Shown: positions 39,626 through 49,145 of the stretch, one piece after another
How the letters are laid out: each line of letters begins with the position of its first letter
Numbering within the stretch: position 1 is the first letter of the stretch
DNA from: Psychrobacillus antarcticus
GTDB taxonomy: Bacteria > Bacillota > Bacilli > Bacillales_A > Planococcaceae
Assembly (NCBI RefSeq): GCF_029533155.1
Contig: NZ_JAIZDB010000038.1
Location: forward strand, 1 to 64,000
Length of the DNA stretch: 64,000 nucleotides
Direction: 5' to 3'
The notes under the pieces: generated by a model
Told to the model about the DNA's origin: nothing
The model's input: the letters and a program-made list of their open reading frames with translations, nothing else
Databases searched by the model: none
Program-made: the position numbers and the translations under genes

Positions 39626-40032
39626 ATATTGATAAAGCATGGGATATCCTAAAAAATGAAGGTTTCAAAAAAACAGATAAGCGTGAGCAAATACTCACTA
39701 TTTTATCAGAAACGGAAAAATTTATTACGGCAAAAGATATATTAAATGTAATGAAAAAAGAACATCCTGGGATGAGCTATGATACAATCTACAGAAATTT
39801 AAGCACATTTGTGGGTCTTGGAATATTGGAAGAAACGGAACTGACAGGGGAGAAGCATTTTAGAATGCAGTGTGAAGCTGATCATCATCATCACCATTTC
39901 ATCTGCATGTCCTGTGGCAATATAAAAGAAATCCCATTTTGTCCAATGGAATCTCTTCACCATGCAATTCCTGGTTACGAGATAGAAAACCATAAATTTG
40001 AAATATACGGCAATTGCCCATCTTGCCATTAA
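39622..40032 (+). CDS. zur: Zinc uptake regulator Zur (Fur family)
   Basis: Zur represses zinc uptake genes when zinc is plentiful. The 136 residues have an N-terminal winged helix (GFKKTDKREQILTILSE, SYDTIYRNLSTFV), a histidine-rich hinge (CEADHHHHHFICMSCG) and a second CxxC pair (CPSCH) for the structural zinc. The start is GTG, inside the znuB stop. With the operator upstream of znuC, it forms a negative feedback loop. Confidence 0.95.
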   Translation: MNIDKAWDILKNEGFKKTDKREQILTILSETEKFITAKDILNVMKKEHPGMSYDTIYRNLSTFVGLGILEETELTGEKHFRMQCEADHHHHHFICMSCGNIKEIPFCPMESLHHAIPGYEIENHKFEIYGNCPSCH

Positions 40033-40033
40033 T

Positions 40034-40069
40034 AAAAGTAGCGTAGACCAATTGTCTGCGCTACTTTTT
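40034..40069 (+). terminator. Terminator of znuC-znuB-zur
   Basis: AAAAGTAGCGTAGAC and GTCTGCGCTACTTTT pair (one wobble) around CAATT, followed by T. Confidence 0.88.
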
Positions 40070-40105
40070 GTATTGTTACTTAATTAATATGATTGTCTAT
40101 TTATT

Positions 40106-40723
40106 TCAATCGCTTAATCCAACTGAAGTATTCTCATATTCACTATTCATGAGAGCTTTATACATAAAATCGGCTACATCAGCTCTAGAAATAGATTTCC
40201 CTGTACTAGGTACCCCCATCATGGCCTCTTTATAAATACCCGTAAATGCCTTGTCTTTCAAGCTCATTGGTCTTGCTATCGTATAAGTTAAGCTATTTTT
40301 CTTTATATAATTGACTGCGTTTGCATGATCGGATAATACATTTCCAAGCATTTTCATTATTATTTTACCCATCATCCCAGGTATTTCATTTTCTATTCCT
40401 GCGGAAGCAATATAGATAATTCGTTGGACATTATTTGCAACCATTTCGTCCACCACAATCTTTGTCATATCTGCTAGCTGTGTAGATTTTTTCATACCAG
40501 ATGAAGAGCCTAAACACGAAACGACAGCATCCTTACCAGTAATAGCTGATTTCACCATATCTTTATCTAAGGCATCTCCTTGGATAATAGTCAGTTGTTC
40601 ATGTTCTAATCCTAATTTAGCAGGGGATCGCACAAAAGCCGTAACTTGATGACATTTATCTAAAGCTAGTTTAGTAAAATGCTTTCCGACGCCACCACTT
40701 GCCCCAAATACTATAATATTCAT
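40106..40723 (-). CDS. NAD(P)-binding oxidoreductase-like protein
   Basis: The 205 residues begin with the dinucleotide-binding loop MNIIVFGASGGVGKHFTKLA and follow an extended/atypical SDR (NmrA-like) pattern: QGDALD, GKDAVVSCLGSSSG, IIYIASAG, YTIARP. Such proteins are often flavin reductase-like or NADPH sensors; the substrate is not visible. AAGGAG is upstream on the minus strand. It is a single gene, between two terminators, and not part of the B. subtilis order. Confidence 0.85.
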   Translation of the reverse strand: MNIIVFGASGGVGKHFTKLALDKCHQVTAFVRSPAKLGLEHEQLTIIQGDALDKDMVKSAITGKDAVVSCLGSSSGMKKSTQLADMTKIVVDEMVANNVQRIIYIASAGIENEIPGMMGKIIMKMLGNVLSDHANAVNYIKKNSLTYTIARPMSLKDKAFTGIYKEAMMGVPSTGKSISRADVADFMYKALMNSEYENTSVGLSD

Positions 40724-40792
40724 CCTTCAATCTCCTTTTTAGTAATTCATAAATTTTTGAGATATGTGTTAATAAAGAAAATAGTCTAATCT

Positions 40793-40841
40793 AAAAAAAA
40801 AAAATCGAGTATAAAACCTCAGCGATTTTATACTCGATTAT
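40793..40841 (-). terminator. Terminator of the ispG-yqfW unit
   Basis: On the minus strand AATCGAGTATAAAA and TTTTATACTCGATT form a perfect 14-bp stem, followed by a run of more than ten T. It ends transcription from ispG and yqfW. Confidence 0.9.
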
Positions 40842-40846
40842 TTATT

Positions 40847-41425
40847 TTATTTAATCGACATCGAAAATTCCTTTTCAATCCAATTATTTGCTTCAATCCA
40901 ATTATTCACTCGGATCACACGATTTGGAGCTGGCATCTGATTATAAGGTGTATTAAATAATATTACCGGAATATCAAGTTCCTCACTAATTTCTACCGCG
41001 TTGTCATGTTTGTCCTCAAAAAATGCATGAACACCGTGTTTACGAGCTGTCTCAATTTTGTTATGTGTACCTATCAGTTCAATATGATCATATAGCAATT
41101 CTTGTTGTTTGAACCAGTCTAACGTAATATCCATCACGTTGTCTCCACGTGCAGAAATGAAATATAACTCGTATTTTTCTTTCCAAGCTGATAATACAGC
41201 GTGTGCATCAGGTTGAATAGGAGATGTAGCATAAATAGTAGGTTCTGCTTTCTTAAACCACTCGTAAAAATCTTTTTCACTTACTGGAAATGCCTTAGTT
41301 AAATCATATTCTTTAATATCTTCTAACTGTAAATTACATTTAAATGCTTCGTTAATATGAGGAAGCAAAGAAGTAGGGGATGTTACTGTCCCGTCTATAT
41401 CGATACCAAATCGTATATTCGTCAA
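40847..41425 (-). CDS. yqfW: HAD-family 5'(3')-nucleotidase YqfW
   Basis: YqfW is a putative nucleotidase of the HAD superfamily. The 192 residues show the nucleophile motif FGIDIDGTVTSPTS, motif II YFISARGD and motif IV FFEDKHDNA. AAGGA lies just past the ispG stop; a start at TTG 41425 gives 9-base spacing, while ATG 41434 abuts the RBS, so the start is uncertain. The end has an imperfect tandem (VNNWIEANNWIEKEF). It is co-transcribed with ispG. Confidence 0.85.
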   Translation of the reverse strand: MTNIRFGIDIDGTVTSPTSLLPHINEAFKCNLQLEDIKEYDLTKAFPVSEKDFYEWFKKAEPTIYATSPIQPDAHAVLSAWKEKYELYFISARGDNVMDITLDWFKQQELLYDHIELIGTHNKIETARKHGVHAFFEDKHDNAVEISEELDIPVILFNTPYNQMPAPNRVIRVNNWIEANNWIEKEFSMSIK

Positions 41426-41437
41426 TTGCACCATTCC

Positions 41438-42553
41438 TTAAGCTTGTTGTTTTTCTTGTTCTTCTAGTTCTTTTTTTGCAAAATACTCTGCAGCAAGTTT
41501 GTCTATTTCCACTTTTAGTTCCTCTACCATTGTTTCCTCTGGTACTTTACGAACTGTTTTGCCTTTCATGAATAACAGACCTTCACCACGAGCACCTGCG
41601 ATTCCTATATCAGCTTCACGAGCTTCACCAGGACCATTCACTGCGCAGCCAAGTACTGCTACTTTTAGAGGTGCTTTAATATGAGAAATATATTCTTCTA
41701 CTTCATTTGCAATTTTTATCAAGTCAATTTCAATACGTCCACAAGTAGGACATGAAATTAGTGTAGCGGAGTTAGAAGATAATCCGAAAACTTTTAAAAG
41801 TTCGCGGGCTACCTTGATCTCTTCTACTGGGTCTGCACTTAAAGATACACGCATTGTATTTCCTATTCCCATGCTTAACAATGTTCCTAATCCAGCCGCA
41901 CTTTTAATGGAACCTGAGAAAAGGGTACCAGACTCAGTAATTCCTAAGTGAAGAGGGTAGTCAAATGCCTCTGAGGCTTTACGGTAAGCTTCAACAGCTA
42001 GTGTTACATCCGATGCCTTCATAGAGACGATAATGTCATGAAAGTCTAAATCTTCTAGAATTTTAATATGATGTAACGCACTTTCTACCATTCCATCTGC
42101 AGTTGGAAAACCATATTTTTCTACAATTTTTCTTTCTAGAGAACCAGCGTTAACCCCTATTCGAATTGGAATTCCTTTTGCTTTAGCGGCATTTACAACA
42201 GCTTCTACTTTTTCTTTACGACCAATATTACCTGGGTTAATCCGTATTTTATCAGCACCTTGCTCTATTGCAATAAGTGCTAACTTATAGTCAAAGTGTA
42301 TATCCACTACTAAAGGGATATTAATCCGTTCTTTTATTGCTCCAATAGAATAAGCTGCGCGCTCATCTGGGCATGCGACACGTACGATTTGGCAGCCGGC
42401 TTCCTCTAGTCGTAGGATCTCGGCAACCGTAGCTTCTACATCATGTGTCTTTGTTGTTGTCATACTTTGTATAAAAAGTTCATTACTACCACCTATTGTT
42501 AAGTTTCCAACCCGTACTGGACGAGTTTTGGAACGATGAATTACTCCAGTCAT
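41438..42553 (-). CDS. ispG: 4-hydroxy-3-methylbut-2-en-1-yl diphosphate synthase IspG
   Basis: IspG performs the penultimate step of the MEP isoprenoid pathway with a 4Fe-4S cluster. The 371 residues contain [28 protein letters not shown], and the C-terminal cluster ligands [17 protein letters not shown] with the following acidic residue. ATG 42553 is preceded by GAAGGAGAG; a longer frame to 42577 is less likely. It is the partner of ispH at 33088, separated by about 7 kb. Confidence 0.96.
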   Translation of the reverse strand: MTGVIHRSKTRPVRVGNLTIGGSNELFIQSMTTTKTHDVEATVAEILRLEEAGCQIVRVACPDERAAYSIGAIKERINIPLVVDIHFDYKLALIAIEQGADKIRINPGNIGRKEKVEAVVNAAKAKGIPIRIGVNAGSLERKIVEKYGFPTADGMVESALHHIKILEDLDFHDIIVSMKASDVTLAVEAYRKASEAFDYPLHLGITESGTLFSGSIKSAAGLGTLLSMGIGNTMRVSLSADPVEEIKVARELLKVFGLSSNSATLISCPTCGRIEIDLIKIANEVEEYISHIKAPLKVAVLGCAVNGPGEAREADIGIAGARGEGLLFMKGKTVRKVPEETMVEELKVEIDKLAAEYFAKKELEEQEKQQA

Positions 42554-42646
42554 GAAATTCTCTCCTTCTTGAGGCATATGCCATCACTATTCATCATTTT
42601 ATCAGTCTTTTGAATGAAATGACAAGAAAGAACGCTCTTCTTTACA

Positions 42647-42967
42647 TTATTTACATTCAATTGATGCTGAATAGGTAGGTAAAAAAACCTTTTCCCCTAC
42701 TTTAAAGGTCTGATTGATAAAATGAGGATTGAGATTATAAAAATCAGTTAATCTCTCTGTATAAGTAATAACTTTATCTGTAGGGTATAAGGAGAACAAG
42801 GATTGTAGAGTATCTCCAGCCATAACCTCTACTGTTATATAGTCTAAATTTTTTTCACATTCAACTGGTTGGGAAGAGTAGGCAAGTGGGATCGTTCCTT
42901 CGATTAAATCTACTTTTATGATATAAAAAGAAATTAGTAATAGAATAGTTGCTACGAATATTTTCAT
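42647..42967 (-). CDS. Secreted or membrane-anchored LysM protein
   Basis: The 106 residues have an N-terminal hydrophobic segment (FVATILLLISFYIIKV) and a LysM-like domain (ITVEVMAGDTLQSLFSLYP, DFYNLNPHFINQTFKVGEKV) that would bind peptidoglycan. Two cysteines (VECEK and the C-terminal IECK) could form a disulfide. It sits alone between ispG and the DUF1189 gene. Target and role are unknown. Confidence 0.78.
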   Translation of the reverse strand: MKIFVATILLLISFYIIKVDLIEGTIPLAYSSQPVECEKNLDYITVEVMAGDTLQSLFSLYPTDKVITYTERLTDFYNLNPHFINQTFKVGEKVFLPTYSASIECK

Positions 42968-43016
42968 ATGAAAACCCCCTTAACCTACTTTATGCAGAAT
43001 AAGGGGATACTATGTA

Positions 43017-43517
43017 TTATCTTTTCAACGGATAGTATTTAGTTGCTAAAACGAGAATTGCTAAACTCACAATATAGTTTACGAGTTGAATATAGTTATT
43101 TGAAACATCCAGTATGGAAAAAATGATGGATAGTAACATGGGAATCGTACTTGCAAATAGAGCTGTTCGCCAAATATGACGGAACTCTCCTTTTTTCTTT
43201 CTAATAAGCAGGATAATGCTCCCTATGTATGCAAAAATACTAATACGAACAAAAATAAATAATGTATTCAATACGAATAAGAACAAAAAGGAGAATGGAT
43301 ATAATAACCATTGAATTTGAGAAAAATACTCAAGTAAACCTTCCATAGATTCTTGTTGGTCAGAAATTCCTTGGATAAAATAAACAAAGGAGATAATAGA
43401 CATTATACATATATAAATAAATATATATTGCATCACCTTTCCAATAGGAATAAGCCGAAATGCAGCCATTTTTTTAGGACTAGTTAAGCTAGATTTAAAT
43501 AGTTGAAATAAACTCAA
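43017..43517 (-). CDS. yqgB: DUF1189 membrane protein (YqgB-like)
   Basis: The 166 residues begin SLFQLFKSSLTSPKKMAAFR and have about four hydrophobic segments (30-50, 68-95, 100-120, 128-160). The N-terminus and location match YqgB/DUF1189, whose members are usually longer, so part of the extracytoplasmic middle is shorter here. Function is unknown. It is divergent from the Na/Pi cotransporter gene. Confidence 0.72.
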   Translation of the reverse strand: MSLFQLFKSSLTSPKKMAAFRLIPIGKVMQYIFIYICIMSIISFVYFIQGISDQQESMEGLLEYFSQIQWLLYPFSFLFLFVLNTLFIFVRISIFAYIGSIILLIRKKKGEFRHIWRTALFASTIPMLLSIIFSILDVSNNYIQLVNYIVSLAILVLATKYYPLKR

Positions 43518-43690
43518 ATGATGTCACCCTTTCATCTCTATTCTAGCATCAAAGAATAAGCGGTGACAAAAAGTAGATGTCGCTTTGTTAAGTAATTGTA
43601 AATAATGTTTTAATCTCTTTACAATGACTTCATAATTCATAATAATAGGTTAGTATGTGAAAATTGTCGTAAACTGGAGTTGAGTATCGA

Positions 43691-45322
43691 GTGGAATTAA
43701 ATTGGCAGGAAATGCTCTTTCAATTTTTTGGTGGTCTGGGTATTTTCTTATTCGCCATTAAATTTATGGGAGATGGACTTCAAAAAGCCGCGGGGGATAA
43801 ACTTCGTGACATTTTAGATAAATATACGACCAACCCTTTTATGGGTGTTTTAGTTGGTATTATCGTAACAGTTCTAATTCAGTCTAGTTCGGGGACAACT
43901 GTTATTACAGTTGGTTTAGTAAGTGCTGGATTTATGACGCTTAGACAGGCTATTGGTGTAATCATGGGTGCCAATATCGGAACAACTATTACCGCTTTTA
44001 TCATCGGTTTTGATGTTGGAGCATATGCACTGCCAATCATGGCAGTTGGAGCATTTCTTTTGTTCTTCTTTAAGAAAAACAAAGTTCAGAGTTTAGGAGA
44101 AGTAATTTTTGGTTTTGGAGGATTATTCCTAGGACTCGAGTTAATGAGTGGAGGAATGAAGCCGCTTAGAGAAATAACTGCTTTTACAGATTTTACGCTT
44201 AGTATGAGTGATAGCCCTATTCTTGGATTAATTGCAGGAACCATTTTCACTCTAATTGTTCAGAGTTCAAGTGCAACTGTTGCAATCCTACAAGGACTTT
44301 ATGCGGAAAACCTACTTTCATTATCTGGCTCTCTCCCGGTTCTATTCGGAGATAATATTGGTACGACTATTACAGCAGTACTCGCATCTTTAGGAGCTTC
44401 AGTTGTAGCTAGACGTGCAGCAGCAACGCATGTACTTTTTAACGTGGTCGGTAGTATCGTATTTTTAATGCTGTTGGCACCTTTCACAATCTATATCGAG
44501 TGGATATCGGGAGTACTTAATTTGGAAAATAAAATGCAAATTGCATTTGCACATGGATCATTTAATGTGGCAAATACAATTATTCAATTCCCGCTTATCG
44601 GAGCTTGGGCTTACTTAGTTACTAAACTTATCCCAGGGGAAGATGCTTCAATTATATATAAACCAAAACACTTAGATATTCGCTTTATAGAACAATCCCC
44701 ATCAATTGCGATTGGACAAGCGAAAGAGGAAATATTACGTATGGGTGCATTAAGTATTCAAGGACTAGAAACGACCTATTCTTATTTAAAAACGAATCTC
44801 AAAAAAGAAGCAGAATTAGGTTATCAAATAGAAGATGCATTAAATAATTTAGATCAAAAAATTACAGATTATTTGGTGAAAATCACTTCAGAATCATTAT
44901 CGGCACAAGATTCTGCAAGACATAATATCTTAATGAATACTGTACGAGATGTCGAAAGAATTGGGGACCATTTTGAAAATATCATTGAATTAATAGATTA
45001 TAAAGAAGTGAATCGTTTAATCCTTACAGAAGATGCTTTAAAAGATGTTTCTGAAATGTTTGATCTTACCATAACAACTGTATCGAAAGCATTGGAAGCA
45101 TTAGACACGAGCGATGTTAAAATGGCGCAAATTGTGTTGGAACAGGAGAAATCAATAGATAAAATGGAACGTACATTTAGAAAGAATCATATAATTCGTG
45201 TGAATGAAGGTAGTTGCTCTGGCCAGGCTGGAATCGTGTTTGTTGATATTTTAAGCAACTTAGAGCGTATTGGTGATCACGCTTCGAATATTGCAGAAGC
45301 CGTATTAGGTAAAAGAATATGA
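43691..45322 (+). CDS. Na/Pi cotransporter with C-terminal PhoU-like domain
   Basis: This protein is related to type II sodium/phosphate cotransporters. The 543 residues have two inverted transport repeats with signature QSSSGTTVITVGLVSAGF, GANIGTTITAFI and again VQSSSATVAILQ, GDNIGTTITAVL. The C-terminal part is PhoU-like (RDVERIGDHFENIIEL, NLERIGDHASNIAEA). The start is GTG. It ends inside the start of the DUF456 gene. It is a second phosphate route besides the Pst system at 49.4 kb, but no Pho box is seen before it. Confidence 0.9.
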   Translation: MELNWQEMLFQFFGGLGIFLFAIKFMGDGLQKAAGDKLRDILDKYTTNPFMGVLVGIIVTVLIQSSSGTTVITVGLVSAGFMTLRQAIGVIMGANIGTTITAFIIGFDVGAYALPIMAVGAFLLFFFKKNKVQSLGEVIFGFGGLFLGLELMSGGMKPLREITAFTDFTLSMSDSPILGLIAGTIFTLIVQSSSATVAILQGLYAENLLSLSGSLPVLFGDNIGTTITAVLASLGASVVARRAAATHVLFNVVGSIVFLMLLAPFTIYIEWISGVLNLENKMQIAFAHGSFNVANTIIQFPLIGAWAYLVTKLIPGEDASIIYKPKHLDIRFIEQSPSIAIGQAKEEILRMGALSIQGLETTYSYLKTNLKKEAELGYQIEDALNNLDQKITDYLVKITSESLSAQDSARHNILMNTVRDVERIGDHFENIIELIDYKEVNRLILTEDALKDVSEMFDLTITTVSKALEALDTSDVKMAQIVLEQEKSIDKMERTFRKNHIIRVNEGSCSGQAGIVFVDILSNLERIGDHASNIAEAVLGKRI

Positions 45323-45801
45323 TCGAAATTATCGGATGGATCCTAGTCGTTTTATGTTTCGTTGTTGCCTTTGTTGGAACGTTCTATCCTATAATCCCAT
45401 CTGTAGTGTTTATGCTTTTGGGATATATAGTTTACGGGCTATTTTTCTCCTTTACTGAGCTAACTTGGCTTTTTTGGGTAATTCAAATTTTGTTTGTTGT
45501 TTTATTGTTTGGTGCAGATATGGCAGCAAATGCTTTTGGAGTGAAAAAGTTCGGCGGCACGAAAGCGGGAGTGTGGGGAAGTACTATTGGTCTTCTTTTT
45601 GGTCCATTCGTAATTCCGGTAGCAGGTATTTTAATAGGGCCCTTTATAGGTGCAGTTATTGCAGAATTAATCGTTACACGCCTTGGGATAAAACAAGCAA
45701 TTAAATCGGGTGTAGGATCTTTAATTGGATTCTTAACTTCATCTGTAGTCAAAATTATTGTTTTAGTCATTATGCTCATTGTGTTTGTTTTCTTCGTGTA
45801 A
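45319..45801 (+). CDS. yqgC: DUF456 membrane protein (YqgC)
   Basis: The 160-residue hydrophobic protein has two DUF456 repeats with glycine-rich GVKKFGGTKAGVWGSTIGLL and GPFIGAVIAELI. It overlaps the cotransporter gene by 4 bases (ATGA). In B. subtilis yqgC likewise precedes sodA. The function is unknown. Confidence 0.88.
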   Translation: MIEIIGWILVVLCFVVAFVGTFYPIIPSVVFMLLGYIVYGLFFSFTELTWLFWVIQILFVVLLFGADMAANAFGVKKFGGTKAGVWGSTIGLLFGPFVIPVAGILIGPFIGAVIAELIVTRLGIKQAIKSGVGSLIGFLTSSVVKIIVLVIMLIVFVFFV

Positions 45802-46000
45802 AGTGAAACTTCAATCAGTGGGGAGTATCTTCATCCACACTGATTGAAAAACTGAACTCAGGCATTGCCGCATCGTGCGGCAATGCCTGAGTGTCCAACA
45901 TCCTGTTGGCCAGAGGCTCGTAGGAAGCGAGTCACATAGACGAAGCCACACGACGTGGCGCTTTTCGTCTATGTTCTACGGCGGGCGTTTACGGGCAATT
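45802..46000 (+). repeat. Hairpin-cassette array downstream of yqgC
   Basis: Four hairpins follow one another. (1) TTCAATCAGTG/CACTGATTGAA, 45810-45848. (2) A perfect 17-bp stem with a TCG triloop, 45856-45892 (ACTCAGGCATTGCCGCA and complement). (3) CCAACA TCC TGTTGG. (4) AGACGAA, GCCACA, CGA, GTGGC, TTCGTCT (45938-45970), the same core as in repeat B but with a different outer stem. There is no open reading frame. The remaining DNA up to sodA has a long-spaced inverted pair ACGGGCA/TGCCCGT. Confidence 0.7.
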
Positions 46001-46114
46001 GATCTTAACTATATCCATAAATTCTCAAATTGATGAAGTGTAAGTCATTACTGCCCGTTAATGTGGGATAAGTTCAGTCAAAAGTATGATTATCATTTTT
46101 TTAGTCGATTTTAA

Positions 46115-46143
46115 TTGAACGATTGTTCATAGTTTGTTACGCT
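46115..46143 (+). promoter_or_regulatory. Candidate sodA promoter with a GAAC-N4-GTTC palindrome
   Basis: TTGAAC (46115-46120) and TACGCT (46138-46143) are 17 bases apart. The palindrome GAACGATTGTTC overlaps the -35 box. An A/T-rich TATGATTATCATTTTT (46085-46100), resembling a Fur/PerR half-site, lies just upstream. All are sequence matches only. Confidence 0.4.
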
Positions 46144-46190
46144 AATACATGGAAAGAATTTTCTAAAACATTCTTTAGGAGGAAACAATA

Positions 46191-46799
46191 ATGGCTTATG
46201 AATTACCAGAATTACCTTACGCATATGATGCACTAGAACCACATATCGACAAAGAAACGATGAATATTCATCACACTAAACACCACAATACTTACGTGAC
46301 AAACGTAAACAATGCACTTGCAGATCAAGCTGATCTTCAAGGCAAATCAGTGGAAGAGTTAATCGCTAATTTAGATGCTGTTCCTGAAGCAATCCGTACA
46401 GCAGTGCGCAACAATGGTGGCGGACATGCTAACCACTCACTATTCTGGCAAATCTTATCACCAAACGGTGGTGGGAACCCAACTGGTGAATTAGCAGCTG
46501 CAATTGATGCTAAATTCGGTAGCTTTGATGCATTCAAAGAAGAGTTCGCTAAAGCAGCTACAACTCGCTTTGGTTCAGGCTGGGCTTGGTTATCAGTAGC
46601 TAACGGAGAATTAGAAGTTTCTTCTACAGCAAACCAAGATTCACCAATCATGGAAGGTAAAACTCCATTAGTAGGTTTAGACGTATGGGAGCATGCATAC
46701 TACTTAAACTATCAAAACCGTCGTCCAGACTACATCGGTTCTTTCTGGAATGTAGTAAACTGGGATGAAGTATCAACACGTTTCGCTGCTGCAAAATAA
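46191..46799 (+). CDS. sodA: Superoxide dismutase (Mn)
   Basis: SodA converts superoxide to hydrogen peroxide and oxygen. The 202 residues show all Mn/Fe-SOD metal-ligand motifs: [30 protein letters not shown], and [27 protein letters not shown] precedes ATG. It uses highly regular, highly expressed-type codons. Its place between yqgC and pbpA is the same in B. subtilis. Confidence 0.98.
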   Translation: MAYELPELPYAYDALEPHIDKETMNIHHTKHHNTYVTNVNNALADQADLQGKSVEELIANLDAVPEAIRTAVRNNGGGHANHSLFWQILSPNGGGNPTGELAAAIDAKFGSFDAFKEEFAKAATTRFGSGWAWLSVANGELEVSSTANQDSPIMEGKTPLVGLDVWEHAYYLNYQNRRPDYIGSFWNVVNWDEVSTRFAAAK

Positions 46800-46843
46800 T
46801 AATTTTGCTTTAGTAAGGTAACATCCATAATAATTGAAACTTT

Positions 46844-46878
46844 GCACACACTTTTTCGTCTAAAAGTGTGTGCTTTTT
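46844..46878 (+). terminator. Terminator after sodA
   Basis: GCACACACTTTT and AAAAGTGTGTGC form a perfect stem around TCGTCT, followed by TTTTTAT. Confidence 0.88.
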
Positions 46879-46925
46879 ATGTTACACTGTACATAAGTAA
46901 ACTATTAAATAAAGAAGGTGATCTC

Positions 46926-49127
46926 ATGCGAAAAATTCCAAATAAGCGCGCACAAAGTATGAAGGCTAAACAACGAGCTACCATTACTTTTCGTATGAAC
47001 ATACTGTTTTTCTCCATATTTGTACTTTTTACCATGCTAATACTACGATTAGGCTATTTGCAGATTGTAAAAGGAGAAGAGTATACAAGTAAATTAGCCC
47101 GTACGGAAGAAGTCCCGGTAAATACTAGCGTACCCCGTGGTCGAATTTTCGATAGTGAAGGAAGAATAATGGTTGATAATCTTCCGCAACGAGCTATAAC
47201 CTATACAAAAATGCAAACTACGAAGTCAAAAGATATGTATATAATTGCAGAAAAATTGAGTAATTTAATAGAGAAGAAACCAAATAATACTACGCAGAGT
47301 GATTTACAGGACTTCTGGTTAAAAAAATATCCTAAAGAAGCACTTGAGTTGGTGACAGAAGAGGAACGTAAAGAAATAGAAGCGGATGAAAAATTGGAGA
47401 AGACAGAGAAAAATAGAGCAATCGACCGTTTGACTAGAAATAGAATAAAGGATGAACAGTTGAATTCTTTTACTCCAGAAGAATTAGAAGTTATTGCTAT
47501 TTATCGTGAAATGGCCTCAGGATATGCATTGTCTCCTCAGATTATTAAAGGGGATGACGTAAAAGAAGAAGTCACAGTCGAAGAATTTGCACGTGTCTCT
47601 GAAAGACTAGGTGAATTAGAGGGAGTAAATACGACAACAGATTGGAGAAGAGTAAAAACTTCTTCATTAGCTATATTAGGTTTAACTACCTTACCAAAAG
47701 TAGGTATACCAAAAGATCGATTAGATTATTTTCTAGCCCGTGACTATTCACGAAATGATCGTGTAGGCACAAGTTATATAGAACAACAGTATGAGGAAGT
47801 ACTGCAAGGTCAAAAAAGTATTGTCAAAAATATAACGGATGGAAAAGGAAGAGTTATTGATATTCAGACAGTTTTTGAAGGAGAACCTGGGAAAGATTTA
47901 GTGTTAACATTGGATAGTGAAATTCAATTAGCGCATGAAGAAATTCTAGCAGAAGAGCTACTTAAATATAGTAAAAATAGTGGTGCTCAATATTTAGAAA
48001 ATGCTTATTTTATCATGTTGGATCCCTTCACGGGGGAAGTCCTTTCGCTAGTAGGTAAACGAATTAAAAAAAATGAAGAAACAGGTGCAAAAGAAATTAG
48101 TGACTATGCATTTGGTGCATTTACAAATGCATATGAAGTTGGTTCCACTGTGAAGCCAGGCACTATACTTACAGGTTACCGCGAAGGAGTATATCCAATT
48201 GGAGGCTCCTTAGTGGATGAACCTATCCGTATAAAGGGTTCGGAACCAAAAAGTTCCGTATTTAACCGATCCGGAAGTGTACGAATGAATGATTTACAAG
48301 CGCTAGAACGTTCTTCCAATGTGTATATGTTTAAGACAGCTTTTGGAGTTGCCGGAAGTACTTATAGACCGAACCAGTCTATTAACTTCGGAACTGAAGC
48401 TTTCCTTAAAATGAGAAGTGGGTATGCTCAATTAGGACTTGGAGCATTAACTGGTATTGATTTGCCTGGAGAGGTAAACGGAACCACTGGTGGATTTGAA
48501 GATGGTAAGCTACTAGATCTTAGCATTGGACAGTTCGATACGTACACTACATTGCAACTAGCTCAATTTGTTTCTACACTTGCTAATGGTGGTAGTAGAA
48601 TTCAACCGCATGTCGTCAAAGAAATTAGAGAGCCTTCTGAAGATGGCATCCAACTAGGTAATATGGTTAAAGAAATTACTCCTACTATATTAAACACAGT
48701 AGACAACACACGGGAGGAAATCGAACGTGTTCGCCAAGGCATGAGACTTGTGTATTTTGGTGATAGAGGAACAGCGAATAAAGCCTTTGGAAACGCACCA
48801 TTCACTGGTGGAGGAAAAACAGGAACTGCTCAGGCTAGTTATTTTGACACCAAATTATGGAAAAAATTTTACACTGTAAACTTAACTCATGTCGGTTTTG
48901 CACCATATGACAATCCAGAAATAGCATATGCACTTGTAATCCCCAATGCTTCTTTGGAAACTAATTATAAAACCAATTTTTCTACACTGATAGCAAGAAG
49001 ACTTGTAGACAAATATTTTGAGATTAAACAAAAAAATAATGCAACATTAGTCAATGATTCAACTTCAACATCTCTTATAAAACCAGCATTTACAAATGCT
49101 AAAATTGATGAAGAAGAAATTGAATAA
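46926..49127 (+). CDS. pbpA: Penicillin-binding transpeptidase, PbpA/PBP2 type
   Basis: This class B PBP cross-links peptidoglycan during side-wall elongation. The 733 residues have a cytoplasmic basic tail, one membrane anchor (about 22-45), a dimerisation domain starting VPRGRIFDSEGRIMVDN and the transpeptidase domain with active-site STVKPG (SxxK), SSNVYM (SxN) and GGKTGTA (KTG). ATG 46926 follows GAAGGTG; an upstream frame from 46842 runs through the sodA terminator and is not used. The position between sodA and pstS is that of B. subtilis pbpA. Confidence 0.94.
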   Translation: MRKIPNKRAQSMKAKQRATITFRMNILFFSIFVLFTMLILRLGYLQIVKGEEYTSKLARTEEVPVNTSVPRGRIFDSEGRIMVDNLPQRAITYTKMQTTKSKDMYIIAEKLSNLIEKKPNNTTQSDLQDFWLKKYPKEALELVTEEERKEIEADEKLEKTEKNRAIDRLTRNRIKDEQLNSFTPEELEVIAIYREMASGYALSPQIIKGDDVKEEVTVEEFARVSERLGELEGVNTTTDWRRVKTSSLAILGLTTLPKVGIPKDRLDYFLARDYSRNDRVGTSYIEQQYEEVLQGQKSIVKNITDGKGRVIDIQTVFEGEPGKDLVLTLDSEIQLAHEEILAEELLKYSKNSGAQYLENAYFIMLDPFTGEVLSLVGKRIKKNEETGAKEISDYAFGAFTNAYEVGSTVKPGTILTGYREGVYPIGGSLVDEPIRIKGSEPKSSVFNRSGSVRMNDLQALERSSNVYMFKTAFGVAGSTYRPNQSINFGTEAFLKMRSGYAQLGLGALTGIDLPGEVNGTTGGFEDGKLLDLSIGQFDTYTTLQLAQFVSTLANGGSRIQPHVVKEIREPSEDGIQLGNMVKEITPTILNTVDNTREEIERVRQGMRLVYFGDRGTANKAFGNAPFTGGGKTGTAQASYFDTKLWKKFYTVNLTHVGFAPYDNPEIAYALVIPNASLETNYKTNFSTLIARRLVDKYFEIKQKNNATLVNDSTSTSLIKPAFTNAKIDEEEIE

Positions 49128-49145
49128 TTTCTCGACAACCGGGGA

